Part shown: positions 35,329 to 43,948 of the stretch, piece after piece
Numbering within the stretch: position 1 is the first letter of the stretch
Layout of the letters: each line of letters begins with the position of its first letter
NCBI RefSeq assembly: GCF_013035315.1
Contig: NZ_WQHP01000008.1
Coordinates: 1 to 64,000, forward strand
Direction: 5' to 3'
Origin: Ruegeria arenilitoris
Lineage (GTDB): Bacteria; Pseudomonadota; Alphaproteobacteria; Rhodobacterales; Rhodobacteraceae
Length of the DNA stretch: 64,000 bases
The notes under the pieces: model-generated
Seen by the model: the letters and a program-made list of their open reading frames with translations, nothing else
Databases searched by the model: none
Told to the model about the DNA's origin: nothing
Made by a program: the position numbers and the translations under genes

Positions 35329-37683
35329 TCAGTTCGGGATCAAATCCGGAACGATGGTGACAATCGTCGGGAAGAACCACAGGATCGCAATCCCAACCAC
35401 TTGGATGATCACAAAAGGAATGATCCCTCGGTAGATATGACCCGTTGTCACCTCTTTGGGCGCAACGCCCCTGAGATAGAACAACGCAAACCCGAACGGA
35501 GGCGTCAGGAACGATGTCTGCAGGTTCACCGCCACCATGATCGTTACCCATTTCGGATCGAACGACCCGCCATAGATCACCGGTCCCACAATGGGGATCA
35601 CGATGTAGATGATCTCGAGGAAATCCAGCACAAAGCCCAGAATGAACAGGACCAGCATCACGATCAGGAAGACCGTGAACTCGTTGTCAAAACTGCGCAG
35701 GAATTGCTGGATATAGTGCTCACCGCCAAACGAGATCACAACCAGGTTCAACAGCTGCGACCCGATCAGGATGGTAAACACCATCGAGGTCACCTTGGCC
35801 GTCTCACGCACCACCGGCGTCAGAACGCCACTGGAGAACAGGACCCAACACCCATAAATCAGCCCGAACAAGGCGAACAAATAGGCACCATAAGCGACAA
35901 TGAAGGCAACCCAGGTCTCAAAACTGACGCTGCCCTGATTGATACGCAGGTCAAAGTTGACGCCCATCAACAACGCGATGATCACGGCGAAGGTCGCCCA
36001 GATGATCACTTTGCCCGAACGCCCCTGGTCTTGCAGCTTGCGATAGGCCGCCAGCATAATCGCGCCACCCGCGCCCAGCGCGGCCGCCGGTGTCGGGTTG
36101 GTGACCCCACCCAGGATCGAGCCCAGTACCGCGATGATCAGAACCAGCGGTGGGAACACCACCCGGATCAGATCGTTCGTGGCACATCGCGCCGCGGCCT
36201 CTTTGCAGCCGTACATTGCCAGGGCAAACGGCACCGCCAGCAGGACAAAGGTCAAACCCGAAGACGTTGTCGGCGCGATGAGCAGTACGTCGACGAGCAA
36301 CATCAAAAGCAGACCAATGGCCCCCACGATCAGCGGCTGCGTCGGTCTGGACGGTGCGATGCCACGGCCCATGACCAAGGTCAGGCCCAGCAAAACAACC
36401 AAAACCGCGACCCCGTTCCCGATCGGAGCGGCATTCGCGATTTTGGCGTCGCGTGCTGCAGCCAGTTCCTCTTCGCTCAGGCGCTCGGCATTGGCGACAC
36501 CGCCTGCCGCGTCAATCGCCTCTTGCTCGGCAACAGCCTGATCCCAGGCGGATTGCCCGTGCAGTTCGATCATCGAGACCTTGCATTCCTCGGACACGTT
36601 GGTGCGCAGCGATGCGCCCTCACCAATATCTGAGAATGCCGAGACGTTGATGTTCTGGCTGCCGATGACCCCTGCACTGCCCAGCATAACTGCGCCAACG
36701 ATCAGAGCGACCGGCGCACCCAGCAACCAGGTTAGACCCTCGCTGCGGGTGATCGGCTCACCGCTGCCACCTGACAGCTCGACCGCCGGGGCTTTCTCCG
36801 GGTTCAGCAAGGCGTAGCCAAATGCATATAGTGCATAGAGCAAGGCAAGCATGATGCCCGGCAGCAAAGCGGCCTGGAACAAAGTCCCGACAGAAACCAC
36901 CGCAGGCTCGCCCAGATAGGTCAGCGCGTCAGTACAGCCCGCCTCAACCGCGCGGGTTTCCTGAGCGGTGGAATACAGATCCCCAGCCAGCGTACCCAAC
37001 AGAACGATCACGATCGACGGCGGAATGATCTGCCCCAACGTGCCCGAGGCCGCGATCACCCCTGTCGCCAGTTCGGGCGAATAGTTGTTTCGCAGCATGG
37101 TTGGAAGCGCCAGCAGACCCATGGTCACAACCGTCGCACCCACGATACCGGTCGAGGCCGCCAGGAATGCGCCCACAACCACGATCGACACGGCCAAACC
37201 GCCCGGCAACGGGCCGAAGACGCGCGCCATTGTGGTCAGCAGGTCGTTGGCGATCTTGGACCGCTCGAGCGTGATGCCCATCAGAACGAACATCAGAACC
37301 GCCAACAGGGTTTCGATGGATTGTCCGGCCAGAACACGCTCGTTCATACGGTTCACGATGAACGAAACGTTGCGGTCCAGCGCGGTTTCCCAGCCTTGCA
37401 CAAAGACCGGCTCGGCTATCCTTGGCAAATCGGGGAAGCGGAACACCGACACCGTATCGGGTTTGACCCCGGAATTCACCAGATCCCTATACGCTTGAGA
37501 ACTGGTATCAATCGCCTGATGGATCAGTAACCCGGCGCTATCCAGCGCCGCGATGATCCCAAAGGAGATAATCCCTGCCCCGCCGATGGCAAAGGCCACC
37601 GGAAACCCGGAAAGGATACCTCCGAAAAGGCAGAAGAATACGATAATGAGGCCTATCTCGACGCCATCAAGTCCGAATAACAT
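35329..37683 (-). CDS. TRAP transporter large permease (DctM)
   Basis: A 784-residue membrane protein, nearly twice the common DctM length. Family segments such as GGILSGFPVAFAIGGAG, ASTGIVGATVVTMGLLALP, and GQIIPPSIVIVLLG are present, and SFLTPPFGFALFYLRGVAP near the C-terminus. Between about residues 335 and 430 there is a hydrophilic insertion (Ala/Glu-rich, with SEECKV), followed by extra helices. It imports organic acids with the P and Q subunits using a sodium gradient; the mannitol/chloroaromatic group is the closest by architecture. Confidence 0.88.
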   Translation of the reverse strand: MLFGLDGVEIGLIIVFFCLFGGILSGFPVAFAIGGAGIISFGIIAALDSAGLLIHQAIDTSSQAYRDLVNSGVKPDTVSVFRFPDLPRIAEPVFVQGWETALDRNVSFIVNRMNERVLAGQSIETLLAVLMFVLMGITLERSKIANDLLTTMARVFGPLPGGLAVSIVVVGAFLAASTGIVGATVVTMGLLALPTMLRNNYSPELATGVIAASGTLGQIIPPSIVIVLLGTLAGDLYSTAQETRAVEAGCTDALTYLGEPAVVSVGTLFQAALLPGIMLALLYALYAFGYALLNPEKAPAVELSGGSGEPITRSEGLTWLLGAPVALIVGAVMLGSAGVIGSQNINVSAFSDIGEGASLRTNVSEECKVSMIELHGQSAWDQAVAEQEAIDAAGGVANAERLSEEELAAARDAKIANAAPIGNGVAVLVVLLGLTLVMGRGIAPSRPTQPLIVGAIGLLLMLLVDVLLIAPTTSSGLTFVLLAVPFALAMYGCKEAAARCATNDLIRVVFPPLVLIIAVLGSILGGVTNPTPAAALGAGGAIMLAAYRKLQDQGRSGKVIIWATFAVIIALLMGVNFDLRINQGSVSFETWVAFIVAYGAYLFALFGLIYGCWVLFSSGVLTPVVRETAKVTSMVFTILIGSQLLNLVVISFGGEHYIQQFLRSFDNEFTVFLIVMLVLFILGFVLDFLEIIYIVIPIVGPVIYGGSFDPKWVTIMVAVNLQTSFLTPPFGFALFYLRGVAPKEVTTGHIYRGIIPFVIIQVVGIAILWFFPTIVTIVPDLIPN

Positions 37684-37700
37684 AGTCTGGGTCCCCGTCC

Positions 37701-38627
37701 CTAATGTGCGCCTTCGTAGGCTTCTTCACCTTCGCCAAGGCTATCCTTGTCGAGGTATTTTCCAACGCTGTCCGGCCCTTCGACATATTCAAGGTACGAG
37801 CGGTACAAGAACGCGATGGCATGCAGGAACACCATGCCCGCAAAGGCCACCAGCAAGATCTTGAACAGGAAGTAGGCGTTGAATCCGTTGGGGCTGAACC
37901 CGATGGTTTCGACGTTCCAGCGCAGGGCGCGGGACTTCATAACCAGACGATCCAGCGTGTCACTGGCCGAGGGTTTCGGCACGATCAGGTGACGCCACAT
38001 GAAGTACCAACCATACATCCATGTCAGCACCGCCATTGGCATCATGAACAACAACGCCCCCAGCATATCGACCACGCGCTTGGCCCGGTGGCTGATGCCT
38101 GCATAGATCAGGTCAACGCGCACATGCCCACCCTGTACGAATGTGTAGGTACAGCAAAGGCAGACGACCATGGCGTTGTACAGCTTTAGCTCTTCTGCGA
38201 ACCAGCTGATGTCCATCTGAAACGGGATGCCCAATCCAAAGGACATATCGGGGCGAGTAAAGACGCGCTGCATGAACACGATGACGATCTGCTGGATCAC
38301 CATCAAAAGACCGGCCCAGGCAAAGAACCGACCTGTGGTGTTGGCAAAGCCTTCGAGGCCACGCACGACACCCCACATGAAGTTCCGGTGGTAGAGCCCG
38401 ATAGCCGTCACAACCAAAAAGATGGCGAAGACCACAAAGAAGAACTCGACCGAGCCACCATAGTAGACAAAGCGCATGATGGCTTCTTTGTCCGACCAGT
38501 TCAGCCAGAGCTGCGGATGCGTGATCGCATACCCGAAATTATAGAAGGCTTCGGCAATGTTCTGAATGAACCAGACAAGTCCATTCCACAGGGCGCCGAA
38601 GAACGAGATACCGTTTTCGTCCTGCAT
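37701..38627 (-). CDS. TRAP transporter small permease (DctQ)
   Basis: A 308-residue protein with at least four membrane helices, longer than the typical 170-200. It contains the DctQ core YTFVQGGHVRVDLIYAGISHRAKRVVDMLGAL. The N-terminal part has extra hydrophobic segments. ATG at 38627 (MQDENGISF) is preferred over 38654. It lies 17 bp before the large permease gene. Confidence 0.84.
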   Translation of the reverse strand: MQDENGISFFGALWNGLVWFIQNIAEAFYNFGYAITHPQLWLNWSDKEAIMRFVYYGGSVEFFFVVFAIFLVVTAIGLYHRNFMWGVVRGLEGFANTTGRFFAWAGLLMVIQQIVIVFMQRVFTRPDMSFGLGIPFQMDISWFAEELKLYNAMVVCLCCTYTFVQGGHVRVDLIYAGISHRAKRVVDMLGALLFMMPMAVLTWMYGWYFMWRHLIVPKPSASDTLDRLVMKSRALRWNVETIGFSPNGFNAYFLFKILLVAFAGMVFLHAIAFLYRSYLEYVEGPDSVGKYLDKDSLGEGEEAYEGAH

Positions 38628-38701
38628 GTTGTCCCCAGGTCGTATCAGTTGCACTGCTGATTATAGCGGTTTGATGGATCCGCGCATACGCAACAGCGAA
38701 A

Positions 38702-38727
38702 GGTTTCCCCGCCTTGACGGGGAAACC
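38702..38727 (-). terminator. Stem-loop between TRAP binding-protein and permease genes
   Basis: A perfect 10-bp stem GGTTTCCCCG/CGGGGAAACC with a 6-nt loop in the 121-bp gap between the P and Q genes, followed on the minus strand by only TTT. It probably stabilises the P-gene mRNA or causes partial termination, so that binding protein is made in excess. Confidence 0.65.
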
Positions 38728-38748
38728 ATTTGAACGTTTGGAAAACGT

Positions 38749-39831
38749 TTACCCGCGAACGCGGTCACGCTGCGAGGTGTAGACACCCGACGACAGGTTG
38801 TTCCATGCCGACGACGCGGCCATCGACGACATTGCGCTGTCGTGGATTTTCTTGAACAGCTCGTCGCCCATGTTTTCGTCCAGAACTTCCTGGCTGGCCT
38901 GACCAAAGGCATCCCAGACACTGTCCGGGAATTCCATGACCTTGACGCCACCCGACTGCAGGCGCTGCAGGGCTGCACCGTTGTTGGCCAGGAATTGCGC
39001 CAGGTTCCACTGGTGCGCTTCGGCTGCGGCGATCTCGATGATCTTCTGCTGAGCAGGTGTCAGGCTTTCAAAGACTTCGCGGTTGGTCGCCAGCGACAGA
39101 CCTGCGCCCGGCTCGTGGAAGCCCGCGGTGTAGTAGGTCTTGGTGATTTCCTGGAAACCGGCCTTTTCGTCCGCCCAAGGGCCGATCCACTCGGTGCCGT
39201 CGATCGCACCCGAGGACAGCGCCTGATACACTTCCGAACCCGGGATGTTCTGAACGGATGCGCCCAGTTTACCCAGTGCCTGACCGCCTAGGCCCGGCAT
39301 ACGGAATTTCAGACCCTGGAAGTCTTCGGGGCCGTTGATCTCTTTCGAGTACCAGCCACCTGCCTGCGCACCGGTGTTACCGGCCAGGAACGACTTCAGG
39401 CCAAAGATCTGACCCAGCTCGTCATGCAGCTCCATGCCGCCGTCGTGGTAGTACCAGTTCACCAGTTCCTGCGCGGTCATGCCGAACGGAACAGCGGTGA
39501 AGAAGGCATAGCCCGGGTGCTGACCAACGAAGTAGTAGTCTGCCGCGTGGTACATGTCGGCCTGACCCGACGAGACCGCGTCAAAGACTTCGAACGCGCC
39601 AACCAGTTCACCGGCAGCCTTGATGTCAACGGTCAGGTTGCCGTCCGACATGGTGGTGATGCTGTCGGCACAACGCTGCGCGCTGTCGAAAACACCTGCC
39701 AGGCCGCGACCCCAAGATGTAACCATGGTCAGCGTGCGCTTGCCCTGCGCATAGGCCGGTGCCGCCAGCGTGGTGGCCGCAGCTGCCGAGCCGCCCAGAG
39801 CAGATGTTTTCAAAAATGAACGACGATCCAT
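38749..39831 (-). CDS. TRAP transporter substrate-binding protein (DctP), Tat signal
   Basis: A 360-residue periplasmic protein. The N-terminus MDRRSFLKTSALGG is a twin-arginine signal, cleaved near APAYA. Family segments include FRMPGLGGQALGKLGAS and VYQALSSGAIDGTEWIGPW, typical of the TakP-like group that binds 2-oxo acids as dimers. The Arg in KFRMPG would hold the ligand carboxylate. GGGAGGAAC precedes the start. The ligand is inferred as an organic acid only. Confidence 0.9.
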   Translation of the reverse strand: MDRRSFLKTSALGGSAAAATTLAAPAYAQGKRTLTMVTSWGRGLAGVFDSAQRCADSITTMSDGNLTVDIKAAGELVGAFEVFDAVSSGQADMYHAADYYFVGQHPGYAFFTAVPFGMTAQELVNWYYHDGGMELHDELGQIFGLKSFLAGNTGAQAGGWYSKEINGPEDFQGLKFRMPGLGGQALGKLGASVQNIPGSEVYQALSSGAIDGTEWIGPWADEKAGFQEITKTYYTAGFHEPGAGLSLATNREVFESLTPAQQKIIEIAAAEAHQWNLAQFLANNGAALQRLQSGGVKVMEFPDSVWDAFGQASQEVLDENMGDELFKKIHDSAMSSMAASSAWNNLSSGVYTSQRDRVRG

Positions 39832-39930
39832 ATGAGTGTTCCTCCCCTACATATTCAAAGCCCGGGCGAATGCCGGGCGCAGTCGTTTTCAGTGCGCGTC
39901 AGCCTAATGACAGAGATGTGAATGTGAATA

Positions 39931-39946
39931 CCTACTACTACGTAGG
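39931..39946. promoter_or_regulatory. Candidate operator in the TRAP/two-component divergent region
   Basis: The 16-bp CCTACTACTACGTAGG contains a perfect 8-bp palindrome CTACGTAG (39938-39945) and arms CCTAC/GTAGG. It lies about 100 bp upstream of the TRAP P gene and 135 bp from the kinase gene, a likely place for binding by the LuxR-type regulator at 41511. Confidence 0.4.
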
Positions 39947-40080
39947 CGACCGCGTTTTTTGGCGTTTCGGCCAGTCAAACAGCAGCAAAGTCAAAGAAAA
40001 ACTGCGCCTTCCGCCCTGAATCCACGCCGGTTCACCCAAAAATTTTGCATTTTCCCGCCCGCTTGCGTATCGATTCGGCT

Positions 40081-41514
40081 ATGAGGGGATTCCGTAATCT
40101 GATCTCGCTGACCTATGGGCAGAAACTGTCGCTTGTCGCCGCGATTCCGCTGGTTGTGGCCGTGGCCGCGATTGCGTTTTTTGTCGCGCAGGAGTCCCGA
40201 GCTACGGCCGAACGCGAAATCCAGGCGCTGGAACGTCGTCTGATCGAGGCCAAGAAGGAAGAGCTGAAGAACTACGTCACCCAGGCGCGCAACGGATTTG
40301 CCTACATCTATGGGCGTGCGTCGCCAGATGACGAAATCGCCCAGAACCTTGTGACGCAAATCTTGTCGGCGATGATCTACGGCAAGGACGGCTTCTTTTT
40401 CGTTTATGACTACGACGGCAACAACCTCGTCAGCCCGCGTCAGACCGAATTTATCAACCGCAACTGGGAGGGTCTGACCGACAGCGACGGCACCCCTGTC
40501 GTGGATGAATTCATCAGCCTCGCCCGTCAGGGTGCCGGGTGGCACAGTTTCATGTGGCAAAAGCCCTCGACCGGTGAAGAGGCACAGATGATCGCCTATG
40601 TGGTCGGCCTGCAGGACTGGCGCTGGGTCGTCGGAACCGGAGTGTTCATAGACGACATCGTCGCCACAGTCGCCACCGCACGGGCCGAGGTTGAGGCACG
40701 CGTGCAACGAACATTCTCTTACATCGGCGGGATTGTTCTGGCGGCGGTGCTGGTGGTTTTTACCTCCGGCATGTTGCTGAACGTCCGCGAACGGCGTTTG
40801 GCAGACGCCAAGCTCAAGGAACTGACGCAGCGCGTTTTCGACGCGCAGGAAGAAGAGCGTGGCCGCGTGGCCCGCGAGCTTCACGACGGGATCAGCCAGA
40901 TTCTGGTCGGGGTGCGCTATACCCTCGACAATGCGCGACGTCGCCTGTCGCGCGGAGATGATGAGGGCGCGCGTGCGCCGCTGGATAAAGGGATCGATAC
41001 GCTTGGCACCGCTATCACCGAGGTGCGCCGCATCAGCCGCGATCTGCGACCCGGCGTGCTGGACGATCTGGGCCTCGGCCCTGCCCTAAAGGCCCTGACC
41101 GACGATTTCTGCGAACGCACCGGAATCGAGACCGAGTTTTCAACCGTCGTATTCCGCAACCGGTTGGATCAGGACAGCAAGATCGCCCTCTACCGTATTG
41201 CTCAAGAGGCTTTGACCAATATTGAACGTCACTCCGGCGCGACCCGTGTTACAATCGACCTGCGCGGCCATAAGAAGGGCGCGACGATGCGGATCACCGA
41301 CAATGGTCGCGGCTTGCGCCCGACACCTGATCCCGCAAACCCCGGGATTGGCCTGCGCAACATGCAGGAACGCATCGAACAACTTGACGGATCGTTGCGC
41401 ATTCTGTCATCACGCGCCCCACGCAGCGGCACAGTGATCGAGGTCAGCCTGCCCCTCAGCCACTTGCTGCCACCACAGGAAGACGCAACTCTGAACCGAA
41501 AGGCCGGTACATGA
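40081..41514 (+). CDS. Cache-domain sensor histidine kinase
   Basis: A 477-residue membrane kinase. Helix 1 (about 18-37) and helix 2 (about 216-235, YIGGIVLAAVLVVFTSGML) enclose a periplasmic cache domain with the DGFFFVYDYDGNNLVSPRQ pattern that binds small organic acids. The HisKA_3 box ELHDGISQILVGVRY carries the phosphorylated His; the HATPase has DNGRG and GIGLRNMQERIEQL. It is divergent from the TRAP operon and overlaps the response-regulator gene, so it probably senses the transporter substrate. Start 40081 lacks a clear ribosome site; an upstream TTG at 40045 is possible. Confidence 0.88.
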   Translation: MRGFRNLISLTYGQKLSLVAAIPLVVAVAAIAFFVAQESRATAEREIQALERRLIEAKKEELKNYVTQARNGFAYIYGRASPDDEIAQNLVTQILSAMIYGKDGFFFVYDYDGNNLVSPRQTEFINRNWEGLTDSDGTPVVDEFISLARQGAGWHSFMWQKPSTGEEAQMIAYVVGLQDWRWVVGTGVFIDDIVATVATARAEVEARVQRTFSYIGGIVLAAVLVVFTSGMLLNVRERRLADAKLKELTQRVFDAQEEERGRVARELHDGISQILVGVRYTLDNARRRLSRGDDEGARAPLDKGIDTLGTAITEVRRISRDLRPGVLDDLGLGPALKALTDDFCERTGIETEFSTVVFRNRLDQDSKIALYRIAQEALTNIERHSGATRVTIDLRGHKKGATMRITDNGRGLRPTPDPANPGIGLRNMQERIEQLDGSLRILSSRAPRSGTVIEVSLPLSHLLPPQEDATLNRKAGT

Positions 41515-42158
41515 GCGATCAGACGATCCGGGTACTTATCGTAGACGACCATCCGATGGTTGCCGAAGGGATCCAGTCGATCCTTGAGAGTTATGATGAG
41601 ATCTCGGTGGTCGGAACCCTAGGCAGCGGGCAAGAGGCCGTCGATCAGGCAACCGAGTTGATGCCTGATGTGATCCTGATGGATCTGAACATGCCCGGTC
41701 TCGGGGGGCTCAGTGCCACCGAGATCATTCTAGAACGCCTGCCCCAGACACGCATTCTGATCCTGTCCATGCATGACAGCCCGGAATACATCTCGACCGC
41801 GCTAAGCCACGGGGCAAAGGGATATGTGCTCAAGGACGTCCCCACGGACGAGATAAAACAGGCCATCGACGCCGTGATGCGCGGAGAGCAATACCTATGC
41901 ACCGGAGCCAGCGGATCACTGCAGCCCAAAGGCGACAGCGCCCGCGAGGCGCTGACTGGGCGCGAACAGACAATCCTGCTGGAACTGGCGCAGGGCAAAT
42001 CCAACAAAGAGGTCGCCGCAGCGCTGGATATCTCTGTCCGGACTGTGGAAACCCACCGCAAGAACATAAAGCGCAAGCTCGGTATTTCCTCCACCGCCGG
42101 CCTGACCCGCTATGCACTGGAACATGGCGTATTGCAGGGCACAAGCCCCGGCTTCTGA
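41511..42158 (+). CDS. LuxR/NarL-family response regulator
   Basis: A 215-residue regulator: receiver domain with VDDHPM acidic pocket, phosphoacceptor Asp in VILMDLNMPG, and KGYVLKD lysine. The C-terminal helix-turn-helix is LTGREQTILLELAQGKSNKEVAAALDISVRTVETH. It overlaps the kinase stop (ATGA), so the pair is translationally coupled. The TRAP operon is its expected target. Confidence 0.93.
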   Translation: MSDQTIRVLIVDDHPMVAEGIQSILESYDEISVVGTLGSGQEAVDQATELMPDVILMDLNMPGLGGLSATEIILERLPQTRILILSMHDSPEYISTALSHGAKGYVLKDVPTDEIKQAIDAVMRGEQYLCTGASGSLQPKGDSAREALTGREQTILLELAQGKSNKEVAAALDISVRTVETHRKNIKRKLGISSTAGLTRYALEHGVLQGTSPGF

Positions 42159-42246
42159 CCTCGCGCAACCGCAGCGCGGCACGCGCTGCCCTGTCCAACC
42201 AGAGGAGGTGCGCCGCAGGCGCGTCGACGATGGGCGGGAGGCCCTG

Positions 42247-42627
42247 TTATCTGGGCCGGATGTCCTCGCCAAAAAACACCAGCGTCCCGTCTTCGTCCAA
42301 CACATGGAACTCGCGCTGCATGTAGGGCTGATCAAAAGGCGGGCGCACGCGTCCTTCCGGCAAGTCGGCCAGCCCCGCTTTCATGGTGTCGAAAAGGTCA
42401 TCAATCCCGTCCACGTCAATGTAGAACGACTGGTCGGCCCCCAGGGGGCGCCCATCTTCGCGCGGCGGGCATTCCAGCAAACGGATGGCAACCTTTCCGC
42501 GTTTCAGAAAGGCGTAATTGTCCTGCCTGAATCCGCAGGTAAACCCCAACCGATCGCAATAGAAATCAATCTGTTTCTGCAATGACGAACACAAGACAAA
42601 CGGGGTGAGTTGCAGAAGTTCCGGCAT
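42247..42627 (-). CDS. VOC-family protein (bleomycin-resistance-like)
   Basis: A 126-residue VOC-fold protein (LTPFVLCSSLQKQIDFYCDR, IRLLECPP, SFYIDVDGIDDLFDTM, QREFHVLDEDGTLVFFGEDI). These bind or convert small ligands. It is 48 bp from the oxygenase gene stop on the same strand. Function not determined. Confidence 0.82.
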   Translation of the reverse strand: MPELLQLTPFVLCSSLQKQIDFYCDRLGFTCGFRQDNYAFLKRGKVAIRLLECPPREDGRPLGADQSFYIDVDGIDDLFDTMKAGLADLPEGRVRPPFDQPYMQREFHVLDEDGTLVFFGEDIRPR

Positions 42628-42675
42628 ATGACCCTCCGATGTCGAACCGTGACTTCAGTCCTACTCCGAAACAGT

Positions 42676-43521
42676 TCAATCCAACAACTGATCCTTGCGC
42701 AGACCCGCGCGGGCATGGTGGTGCGGCAAAACCCGCCCATAGAGTTGCTTTGTCCGCTCGACCCCGCCACACATCCCTTCCGCCTCGACAAAAGAGAAGA
42801 TACCCACATACCGTCGGCGCGCGCCTTTGACCGGGGCAACGCGGTGCAAAGAATAGCGACCCTTGAAGATCTGCAAATCTCCCGGTTGCAACTCTAACGT
42901 CCGAACCCGCGCCCGGTTTCCATCGAGCACCGAGGCGACCTTGTCAAAATTCTCATCCTCGCTACTGCGCAGGTTCGGGACGTATTCAAAGGCCCCGCCC
43001 TCTTCGCCATTCTGGATGGCCAGCGTCACGGTGTAATTGTTGGTGTCAAAGTGCCAGGGAAAGCCCTGCCCATCTTCAACCATGTTGATTATCACATCCG
43101 CCAGCGGGTCATCATAACGAAAGAAGCGGTCTTCCGGTTCGTTCAATGCAGCGCGAATAAACGGTAAGAACCCCTCGAATTCATAGATCCGCCGCAGTGG
43201 ACCGGACTTCGGAAAGTTGTCTGCCGGAACAAAGGCGTTCGACCTGTCAAAGAACCGTCGCACTGGGTGGTTCCGATCCAATTCGGGATCGTCCTGCGTG
43301 AAATAGGCATTGGTCCGGTTGAACGATCGGTGCGCGTGCCCCGCCACCGCGTCCGCCTCGGCCAAAAGCTGGGTCAGACCGTCGGCATGAACAAATCCGG
43401 GCAGGACCGCACAGCCGTCCTTCTCCAGCTCTCGACGCAGATCAGCGATCAACTGATCGTACGCACGCGAGCCCGGGCAATCGATTGGATACTGTCCCAG
43501 ATCAACCAGATCGTGGATCAT
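42676..43521 (-). CDS. 2OG-Fe(II) oxygenase related to HalD/BesD halogenases, with hydroxylase-type HxD
   Basis: A 281-residue non-haem iron oxygenase. The metal triad is H157-x-D159 (PWHFDTNNYT) and H226 (GRYSLHRVAP), with a basic residue near 235-237 to bind 2-oxoglutarate. Overall it resembles the HalD/BesD family that chlorinates free amino acids, but true halogenases have Gly or Ala in place of the Asp. It therefore probably hydroxylates its substrate. It is followed by a VOC gene. The substrate may be a free amino acid, which is inference. Confidence 0.78.
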   Translation of the reverse strand: MIHDLVDLGQYPIDCPGSRAYDQLIADLRRELEKDGCAVLPGFVHADGLTQLLAEADAVAGHAHRSFNRTNAYFTQDDPELDRNHPVRRFFDRSNAFVPADNFPKSGPLRRIYEFEGFLPFIRAALNEPEDRFFRYDDPLADVIINMVEDGQGFPWHFDTNNYTVTLAIQNGEEGGAFEYVPNLRSSEDENFDKVASVLDGNRARVRTLELQPGDLQIFKGRYSLHRVAPVKGARRRYVGIFSFVEAEGMCGGVERTKQLYGRVLPHHHARAGLRKDQLLD

Positions 43522-43744
43522 CCTCGGCCTCCCTCACCTGTTCGGTCAAGTTCAGCCTGCCGCAGTCGGATGCCTGCATCATGCTTGTTTCGGACATCGC
43601 CATGCCGCTTTTTGACCGCCCCGGTAGCGGCAATCAGCAGCGAGAAAGGGCTGTATTTCCCATTTGTTCCCCACATGCGTCAATCTGCGCAATAAAATGT
43701 CGCAAAATTCACCCCTCGGGTTAGAAAATTGGTGCAATTGCCTG

Positions 43745-43773
43745 TTGACGCCCCTTTCCGCCGGTCATAATGT
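43745..43773 (+). promoter_or_regulatory. Predicted promoter of the ilv leader transcript
   Basis: -35 TTGACG at 43745-43750; the -10 is either CATAAT (43766-43771, 15-bp spacer) or TAATGT (43768-43773, 17-bp spacer). Transcription would start close to 43778, just before the leader-peptide ribosome site. Confidence 0.55.
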
Positions 43774-43803
43774 CCCCACCACGCAAAGAAGGAGCCTCTG
43801 GCG

Positions 43804-43851
43804 ATGAGAACGCTAGTCGTAATCGTAGGAAACACGCGCATGGGCCGGTAA
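43804..43851 (+). CDS. ilv operon leader peptide (15 aa)
   Basis: Fifteen codons, MRTLVVIVGNTRMGR and stop, preceded by AAGGAG 9 bp upstream. Codons 4-8 are Leu-Val-Val-Ile-Val, the branched-chain amino acids whose synthesis the operon directs. Stalling there when charged tRNAs are scarce would control the attenuator that follows. The last codons (43836-43844) form one strand of the antiterminator hairpin. Confidence 0.85.
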   Translation: MRTLVVIVGNTRMGR

Positions 43852-43906
43852 CGGTAAACCATAATCGAACCCATGCGCCTCCGAAAAATCTCGGGGGCTT
43901 TTTTTT
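43836..43906 (+). promoter_or_regulatory. Ribosome-mediated transcription attenuator of ilvIN
   Basis: Antiterminator arms GCGCATGGG (43836-43844) and CCCATGCGC (43870-43878), perfect over 9 bp. Terminator arms GCCTCCGA (43877-43884) and TCGGGGGC (43891-43898, one G-T pair) followed by T8 (43899-43906). The two structures share bases 43877-43878, so they compete. A ribosome stalled at codons 4-8 frees the first arm and favours antitermination; one that reaches the stop covers it. Confidence 0.82.
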
Positions 43907-43948
43907 GGCAAAACGCAAGACACACATGTCGCGAACGGAGCAAAGCAG

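Noticed and set aside
43567..43695. Small plus-strand ORF upstream of the ilv leader
   Set aside because: No ribosome site, no recognisable features, and it covers the presumed promoter region of the divergent oxygenase gene.
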